Shown here: positions 6,203-10,530 of the stretch, piece after piece | Layout: every line of letters starts with the position of its first letter | How positions within the stretch are numbered: position 1 is the first letter of the stretch | Origin: Phycisphaerae bacterium | GTDB taxonomy: Bacteria; Planctomycetota; Phycisphaerae; Tepidisphaerales; Tepidisphaeraceae | Direction of reading: 5' to 3' | DNA: 10,530 nt | Assembly (NCBI GenBank): GCA_014380825.1 | Contig: JACMJD010000363.1 | Span: 1-10,530 of the forward strand | Notes under the pieces: model-generated | What the model saw: only the letters and a program-made list of their open reading frames with translations | The model's database searches: none | What the model was told of the DNA's origin: nothing | Program-made: the position numbers and the translations under genes

Positions 6203-6227
6203 ACCGACACCAAACGGATTTTGTTCC
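6203..6227 (-). promoter_or_regulatory. Candidate ECF-sigma promoter of the microprotein gene
   Basis: On the minus strand GGAAC (6227-6223) is followed after 16 nt by CGGT (6206-6203). The -35 word and spacing are identical to the element before the sigma gene at 9092-9068, and the -10 word agrees in its first two bases. Transcription would begin near 6196, placing the AGGAG ribosome site in a leader of about 20 nt. A single near-match could be chance. Confidence 0.35.
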
Positions 6228-6311
6228 GCGCGGGGCCAGGATGTTGATCAGACACTCGCATCGGCCGTTGGTTGGATGCCAGTGCTCTACAATTAGTAAC
6301 GAAGCAGGAGG

Positions 6312-6364
6312 CGATTTATCGCATATAAATCGGCGGCAATATTGGAAAGCTAGTTTTCGCTAGC
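6312..6364 (-). other. Two small hairpins after the anti-sigma gene; weak terminator candidate
   Basis: The spacer 6178-6398 has no gene. GCTAG (6349-6353) pairs with CTAGC (6360-6364); on the minus strand the stem is followed by TTTCC, a poor U-tract, and it lies 35 nt beyond the anti-sigma stop. CGATTTAT (6312-6319) pairs with ATAAATCG (6325-6332) around a 5-nt loop. Either may weaken read-through from the anti-sigma gene to the microprotein, but neither is a convincing intrinsic terminator. The stretch is AT-richer than its surroundings. Confidence 0.35.
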
Positions 6365-6398
6365 CTATGGCAGATTTCGCGAGTAGACCTCGTCAGGG

Positions 6399-8336
6399 CT
6401 AGCGCGTCGGGTACGTTGTTGGGACGGTTGCGGGCGATGTAATCGCCGGCTGAGTGGAAGGCGAAATTGGCTCCGCAACGCGGCGCTCGATAGACATATC
6501 GGGAATCGGGACTGTCGGAGCGGTGGTCGGGCCTTCGGCGTTCCGGACAATTACAACGACGTCGATTTTTTCCTGTTCGCTCGGCGCCGGAGTCGGCGCT
6601 GCGGTCAGTTCAGTTGGGTTCGTCGTTGGATGCGTTGTCGGACCGGTCGTCGGACCGGGCATCGGACCGGTCATGGGCTCGGGCTTAGCTGCGCGCGGCG
6701 CATCCGTCGCGAGCGCGCGGCTTTCCTGTGTCGCGGGAAATTTCTGATCGGGCGCGAAATTCGACTCGAGCCCGATCTTTTCGATCGTGAACATCAGATG
6801 CACTTGCGGCGATTGCGAATCGCGGTTGCGCGCCTGCGCCTGCGGGATCACGCTCGACGACAACTGATAGGGCGTGAGCCCCGCCGCCTTCACTCGGCCG
6901 ACGTTGGGAAGCGCGACGTAGCCTTCCTCGTCGATCACCTGCGTTTCCTCGCTGGGTTGCGAACCGGCGCGAAGCGGATCGCTGGTGCGAATGCGGATGT
7001 TGTCGCCCGCCGCCAGCACATCGCCGCGCGACGTGGCGCGCTCCGCATACGCCGGTGCGGGAGCGGCCGACGATTGCGGAAGGATCTGATCTGTCGTCGG
7101 TGAAGACTCGTTCGTTGTTGGCGCGGCAGCTTGCCCTGCGATCTGCTGCTGCTCCGCCTGCGATTTTTCGCGATGTGCGATTTCGTCTTCCGCGTCGCCC
7201 TTCGTTGGAACTTGCTCCTGCTGCTGCTGTCGGAAATCCGGCGACACGATATGCGCGACTTGCCGCATCTGCGGCTGCGAAAGCGTCTCGCTGAGGTTTG
7301 CCGCCTCTTCGCGCGTCATCTTCGCCTTGTAACAGGCAAACGATTGCTGCTGTTGGATCGCGTCAGGCGAAGCACTTTTTGCCAGCTCATGCTTGTCGGC
7401 CGGATTCGTGCTTGGCGTCAACGCATCCTTCAGCGTCTCAGTCGCCACACCGAGATTGCTTGCCGTAGTTGGAGCCGCCGCACTGGGCGCGGCGTTGTCG
7501 AATTCCGGAAGCGTCGTCGGCAGTGCGAGCGCACGATTCATATCGCTGTACAGCTTGTTTTCCGCGACAGTGGTGTCGTTCGCGGCGACTTGCTCGTAGC
7601 TGATTCGATTGGACGCGAAGTAATTAACAACCTGCGTGTTCGCTGTCGCAGGATCTGGCGTGTTGATCATCAGGTACAGCGCGCCGCTCGGTGCAGCATT
7701 GTTTCCACCCGCGCCGCCGCCGAGCATGCGACCCACATTGGATCCGGCGACCGCGCCTGCGACCTCGCGACTGTCCGCATCCGGGGCCGCACCCGGGGCC
7801 GCACCTGGCGCCGCGACCGTGGCGTCAAGCCGGGCTTCTACGCGCTCGGGCGAATCAGCAGCAGCGACGCTCGGTTCTGCCCGCCGGGCTGTAGCCATCT
7901 CCATCGAAGAATTTGGCGAATCATCCGGCGGCAGGTCGGGCGTGATGATCGCCGACTGCGGCGACACCGGCTTTGGCGAGGGCAGCACGTAATACAGCAC
8001 GCCCGCCAATCCGACCGTCAGCAGCAGAATCGCCGCGATCGCGCGAACTTGTGGCCAGCGCGCGAAATGCGTCTCGCCCGTTCCCGCGCCGATCTCCACA
8101 TCGCCCAGCAGCGACGCGCGCTCGAGCTGTTGCGAGATCATCTCCGCCACTTCCACCGGCGCGGCCGCGCGGGGAAGGTCCTGGAGATAATTCTTCGCCT
8201 GGCGAAGCTCGTCGATGAGCAGCCGATGCTGCGGGTTGGTCGTGAGATACTGCTCGATCTCCGCGCGCCCCGCCGCATCCAGCTCGCCGTCGACGTAAGC
8301 TGCTAGCTTGGCCTCGATGTTCTCGGTATTCGCCAC
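6399..8336 (-). CDS. Transmembrane anti-sigma factor with polysaccharide-export-like periplasmic domain
   Basis: A 645-residue protein directly after the sigma gene. Its GTG start at 8336 shares one base with the sigma stop TAG, and GAGGA lies 7 nt before it, so translation is coupled. Residues 8-55 (LAAYVDGELDAAGRAEIEQYL, then a helix to LQDLP) match anti-sigma N-terminal domains, yet no Cys or His-Cys-Cys zinc set is present. One transmembrane helix spans 98-118. The periplasmic part is Ala/Pro/Gln-rich with three ordered islands: 218-250 (GALYLMINTPDPATANTQVV...), 333-370 (FACYKAKMTREEAANLSETL...), and 438-516, where LAAGDNIRIRTSDPL, VIDEEGYVALPNVGRVKAAG and LTPYQL follow the plan of Poly_export (Wza/SLBB-associated) domains. 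Residues 555-583 and 603-644 are Pro/Thr repeats. It likely holds the sigma factor at the membrane and senses envelope or export state; the sensing role is inferred. Confidence 0.82.
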   Translation of the reverse strand: MANTENIEAKLAAYVDGELDAAGRAEIEQYLTTNPQHRLLIDELRQAKNYLQDLPRAAAPVEVAEMISQQLERASLLGDVEIGAGTGETHFARWPQVRAIAAILLLTVGLAGVLYYVLPSPKPVSPQSAIITPDLPPDDSPNSSMEMATARRAEPSVAAADSPERVEARLDATVAAPGAAPGAAPDADSREVAGAVAGSNVGRMLGGGAGGNNAAPSGALYLMINTPDPATANTQVVNYFASNRISYEQVAANDTTVAENKLYSDMNRALALPTTLPEFDNAAPSAAAPTTASNLGVATETLKDALTPSTNPADKHELAKSASPDAIQQQQSFACYKAKMTREEAANLSETLSQPQMRQVAHIVSPDFRQQQQEQVPTKGDAEDEIAHREKSQAEQQQIAGQAAAPTTNESSPTTDQILPQSSAAPAPAYAERATSRGDVLAAGDNIRIRTSDPLRAGSQPSEETQVIDEEGYVALPNVGRVKAAGLTPYQLSSSVIPQAQARNRDSQSPQVHLMFTIEKIGLESNFAPDQKFPATQESRALATDAPRAAKPEPMTGPMPGPTTGPTTHPTTNPTELTAAPTPAPSEQEKIDVVVIVRNAEGPTTAPTVPIPDMSIERRVAEPISPSTQPAITSPATVPTTYPTR

Positions 8337-9061
8337 TACTTCTTCCTCTGTCCTTCCATATACGGCCTCAGCTCATCTCGCAGCGCGATCCGCGCTCGGA
8401 ACAATCTGCTCTTCAACGTTCCCAGCGGCAGATTCAGCACGTCGGCCATCTGCTGGTAGTCGAAGCCTTCGACGTCGCGCATGACGAGGATGGCGCGATA
8501 TTCGGCGTCGAGTCTTCCGAGCGCAGCCACGACTTGTTCATTGCGCTCGAGGTTTTCGACCTGCTCGCTCGGGTCAATGCCGCGATCCTGTGCGACGCGA
8601 TCGAGCAAGCCCGCGGCCTGATCGTCGCTTGTCGAACCGGCGCGCCCGCTATTTGCACGCCCGTTGGATCCGGACGAATCACCCGTTCCGATCGTGAACG
8701 TCCGCCGGCGATGTGTCTTGCGCAACTGACTGATCGCCAAGTTCAAGGCGATGCGAAACAGCCATGTGTATGGCTGGGCCTCGCCACGGAAGCTGTCGAT
8801 CTTCACCAACGCGCGCGTGAACGTCTCTTGTGCCAGATCGCGCGCTTCCTCGTGATCGCCCACCATGCGGAGGACCGCGTTGTAAATGCGATCCTGATAA
8901 ATCTGGACGATCTGGGCGAACGCGCCGCGGTCGCCTGATTGTGCACGGCGGAACAATTCCGCATCCTGCGCACTGCTCGATTCACCTGCTGCCGCAGCAG
9001 CATTCGACACCGTGGGCGGCGTGCCACGATCCTCAGGATGAACTCCGCTCAGGCTCGACAT
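8336..9061 (-). CDS. ECF-type RNA polymerase sigma factor
   Basis: A 241-residue sigma-70 family protein with regions 2 and 4 only, the ECF layout. Residues 1-32 are a polar, probably disordered extension. Region 2 covers about 36-118, with GDRGAFAQIVQIYQDRIYN, the DLAQETF core-binding/-10 motif (75-81) and the RGEAQPYTWLFRIALNLA helix. A Gly/Ser/Asn-rich linker of about 45 residues (125-170) is longer than usual. Region 4 covers 172-230: LGRLDAEYRAILVMRDVEGF, then the helix-turn-helix YQQMADVLNLPLGTLKSRLFRAR (202-224) that reads the -35 element. The cognate anti-sigma factor follows with a one-base overlap. No Shine-Dalgarno is seen before the ATG; instead a GGAAC-N16-CGTC promoter ends 6 nt before it, implying a leaderless transcript and autoregulation. 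The target stress is not visible. Confidence 0.95.
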   Translation of the reverse strand: MSSLSGVHPEDRGTPPTVSNAAAAAGESSSAQDAELFRRAQSGDRGAFAQIVQIYQDRIYNAVLRMVGDHEEARDLAQETFTRALVKIDSFRGEAQPYTWLFRIALNLAISQLRKTHRRRTFTIGTGDSSGSNGRANSGRAGSTSDDQAAGLLDRVAQDRGIDPSEQVENLERNEQVVAALGRLDAEYRAILVMRDVEGFDYQQMADVLNLPLGTLKSRLFRARIALRDELRPYMEGQRKK

Positions 9062-9067
9062 TGGTTT

Positions 9068-9092
9068 GACGCGAATACGCGAAGGAAGTTCC
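9068..9092 (-). promoter_or_regulatory. Autoregulatory ECF promoter GGAAC-N16-CGTC
   Basis: On the minus strand GGAAC (9092-9088) and CGTC (9071-9068) are separated by 16 nt, the usual form and spacing of ECF-sigma promoters. The -10 word ends 6 nt before the ATG of the sigma gene (9061), so the expected transcription start falls on or next to the ATG and the message would be leaderless. This fits the absence of a ribosome site. Placement right before a sigma gene is strong contextual support. Confidence 0.7.
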
Positions 9093-9160
9093 CGGCAATC
9101 TCACCCAGCCATCCATGGCCATGAGTCCGGTAATCCAGCCATGATGCCACGATGATTTGA

Positions 9161-9302
9161 AATGAGCAATGACCAAGGATCAATGACCAATGATTGGATA
9201 AGCACCAATGTCCAGTCGGTCATTCGGTACTTGGTCATTACTCATTGATTGGTCATTGCGACCTTGGCCATTGGTCATTCTGCACATGTGACCTTGGTCA
9301 TT
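9161..9302. repeat. Array of TTGGTCATT / AATGACCAA words in both orientations
   Basis: The spacer 9062-9328 between the divergent sigma and ubiD-like genes holds no gene. AATGACCAA occurs at 9168-9176 and 9182-9190; its complement TTGGTCATT occurs at 9231-9239, 9249-9257, 9271-9279 and 9294-9302, with degenerate copies between. The first 16 bases (9161-9176) pair with 9231-9246 at 15 of 16 positions, so the array folds into a nested stem. Its design resembles the word-based inverted repeat at 5183-5265, but the word differs. Confidence 0.8.
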
Positions 9303-9328
9303 GTTCATTCCGCTCATACGATGACGCC

Positions 9329-10530
9329 ATGGGCACCGAGACCTTTCGGGATTTCATCCAATTACTGGAACGCGACGGAGAACTGGCGCGCGTGAAAGCG
9401 CAGGTCTCGCCGGTGCTGGAGATTTCTGAGATCTGCGATCGCGTTTGCAAGACGAAATCGCCGCACGGGCACGATGAAGTCGATCGCACGATCCCGGGCA
9501 CGCTAGGGGGGAAGGCGCTGCTGTTCGAAACCGTCGAAGGCAGCGACATTCCCGTCGCGATCAACACGTTTGGCAGCTATCACCGGATAAATCTCGCGTT
9601 CGGAACGAAGAATCTCGAAGAGCTCGCATCGCGCGTGCAGCAACTGGTGAAGCCGGAGATCCCGACGACGCTCATGGAAAAGATGAAGCGTCTGCCTGAC
9701 CTGATGAAGATGGCAAGCTATCCGCCGAAGTCGGTGCGCAACGGAATCTGCCAACAAGTCGTCTTGGAAGGTGACCGCGCTGATCTCACTAAGCTTCCAT
9801 TGATCCAGTGTTGGCCCCTCGACGGTGACCTTTCAAGCGACGAGATTTCGGATCACGCGCGCCTTCGAGATGCAGGACGACCAGGAACTGGCAAGTACAT
9901 CACTTTCGGAGGAATCCACACGCGGGACCCCGAAACCGGTGACCGCAACATCGGCATGTACCGCGTCCAACAATTCGGACCGCGTCTCGCCGCTATGCAC
10001 TGGCACATGCACCACGACGGCGCTCGCCACTTCCGCAAATACAAATCGCGCGGCGAGAAAATGCCGCTATCCATCGTGCTGGGTGGTGAATCGGTTTTAC
10101 CGTATTCAGCAACAGCTCCCCTCCCGCCCGGCGTTGAGGAACTCTTGTTCGCGGGATTCTTGAACGGTGGTGGAATCGAGCTCGTGAAGTGTAAGACGAA
10201 CGATCTCGAGGTCCCCGCCAACGCCGAGATCGTGATCGAAGGCTACGTCGATCCAACCGAAACGCTCCTCGAGGGTCCTTTCGGCGACCACACCGGTTTC
10301 TATTCGCTCGCGGATTTTTATCCTGCGTTCCATGTCACCGCGATCACGATGCGAAAGGATCCGATCTATCCTACCACCATCGTCGGCAAGCCGCCGATGG
10401 AAGACTATTTCCTCGGCAATGCCACCGAGCGAATCTTCCTGCCGCTGCTGAAGATGATCGTGCCGGACATCGTCGATTACGACTTGCCGATCAGCGGCGC
10501 GTTCCACAACTGCGCGTTCATCAAGATCAA
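9329..10530 (+). CDS. UbiD-family prenyl-FMN-dependent decarboxylase, 3' end beyond window
   Basis: The first 400 codons of a UbiD-family decarboxylase, open to the right edge. The family removes carboxyl groups from aromatic or unsaturated acids with prenylated FMN made by UbiX and binds Mn and K ions. Landmarks: N-terminal TFRDFIQLLERDGELARV; RNGICQQVVLEGDRADLTKLPLIQCWP leading to the core; DPETGDRNIGMYR with Asn207 (metal) and Arg212 (catalytic by family alignment); HWHMHHD (224-230); VKCKTNDLEVPANAEIVIEG (286-305); LEGPFGDHTGFY with Glu315 and Asp320. Substrate cannot be fixed; menaquinone or ubiquinone pathway acids are possible. Residues about 166-188 (after CWPLDGD) look like an extra segment compared with E. 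coli UbiD. ATG at 9329 matches the family start, but no Shine-Dalgarno is seen; TACGAT at 9317-9322 with TTGGTC at 9294-9299 could be a promoter for a leaderless mRNA. Confidence 0.93.
   Translation, partial: MGTETFRDFIQLLERDGELARVKAQVSPVLEISEICDRVCKTKSPHGHDEVDRTIPGTLGGKALLFETVEGSDIPVAINTFGSYHRINLAFGTKNLEELASRVQQLVKPEIPTTLMEKMKRLPDLMKMASYPPKSVRNGICQQVVLEGDRADLTKLPLIQCWPLDGDLSSDEISDHARLRDAGRPGTGKYITFGGIHTRDPETGDRNIGMYRVQQFGPRLAAMHWHMHHDGARHFRKYKSRGEKMPLSIVLGGESVLPYSATAPLPPGVEELLFAGFLNGGGIELVKCKTNDLEVPANAEIVIEGYVDPTETLLEGPFGDHTGFYSLADFYPAFHVTAITMRKDPIYPTTIVGKPPMEDYFLGNATERIFLPLLKMIVPDIVDYDLPISGAFHNCAFIKI

Noticed and set aside
7131..8306. 391-residue plus-strand frame opposite the anti-sigma gene
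   Set aside because: Arg/Leu-rich composition with no domain; caused by strong codon bias of the minus-strand gene, which is coupled to the sigma gene.
9161..9302. CRISPR array
   Set aside because: Repeats are only 9 bp, spacing is irregular (14-41 nt between starts) and orientation is mixed; no cas gene is present.

Overview
The window comes from a high-GC, diderm (two-membrane) bacterium. A lipoprotein pair and a YdbH/YnbE/YdbL-type inter-membrane lipid-transport operon show that an outer membrane is present. Several traits suggest Planctomycetota, perhaps a Phycisphaerae/Tepidisphaera-like lineage: an ECF sigma factor paired with a very long Pro/Thr/Ala-rich anti-sigma factor, intergenic palindromes built from short words, and weak or absent Shine-Dalgarno sites at several starts. 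The lineage is an inference from style, not proven.

Layout. Positions 1-906 (minus) hold the 5' 302 codons of a Gly/Asn/Thr/Ser-rich lipoprotein that runs off the left edge; the plus-strand ORFs there are its shadows. Positions 1004-1762 (minus) encode an SRAP/YedK/HMCES abasic-site protein. A divergent spacer carries an 82-bp palindromic repeat. Positions 1911-4111 (plus) form a tight three-gene operon with the order ydbH-ynbE-ydbL: an inner-membrane AsmA-like bridge, an outer-membrane lipoprotein and a periplasmic DUF1318 protein. A perfect 25-bp inverted repeat follows, then a D-2-hydroxyacid dehydrogenase of the SerA type (4190-5167, plus), a 35-bp imperfect inverted repeat, and an unrecognised four-helix membrane protein (5286-5918, plus).

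The central minus-strand block is a signalling cassette. An ECF sigma factor (8336-9061) overlaps by one base the gene for its likely anti-sigma factor (6399-8336). Farther downstream lies a 34-residue membrane microprotein (6073-6177) with a good Shine-Dalgarno site and its own terminator. A GGAAC-N16-CGTC element sits directly before the sigma start, and a GGAAC-N16-CGGT relative sits before the microprotein, so both may be targets of the same sigma factor. The anti-sigma factor lacks zinc-finger cysteines and appears to carry a polysaccharide-export-like (Wza N-terminal type) domain in its periplasmic part, an unusual architecture.

The right edge (9329-10530, plus) is a UbiD-family prenyl-FMN decarboxylase, truncated by the window, preceded by an array of TTGGTCATT words in both orientations. 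Four of the gene boundaries carry four unrelated inverted-repeat families, which is a notable feature of this stretch. No tRNA, rRNA, CRISPR array, insertion sequence or phage gene was seen.
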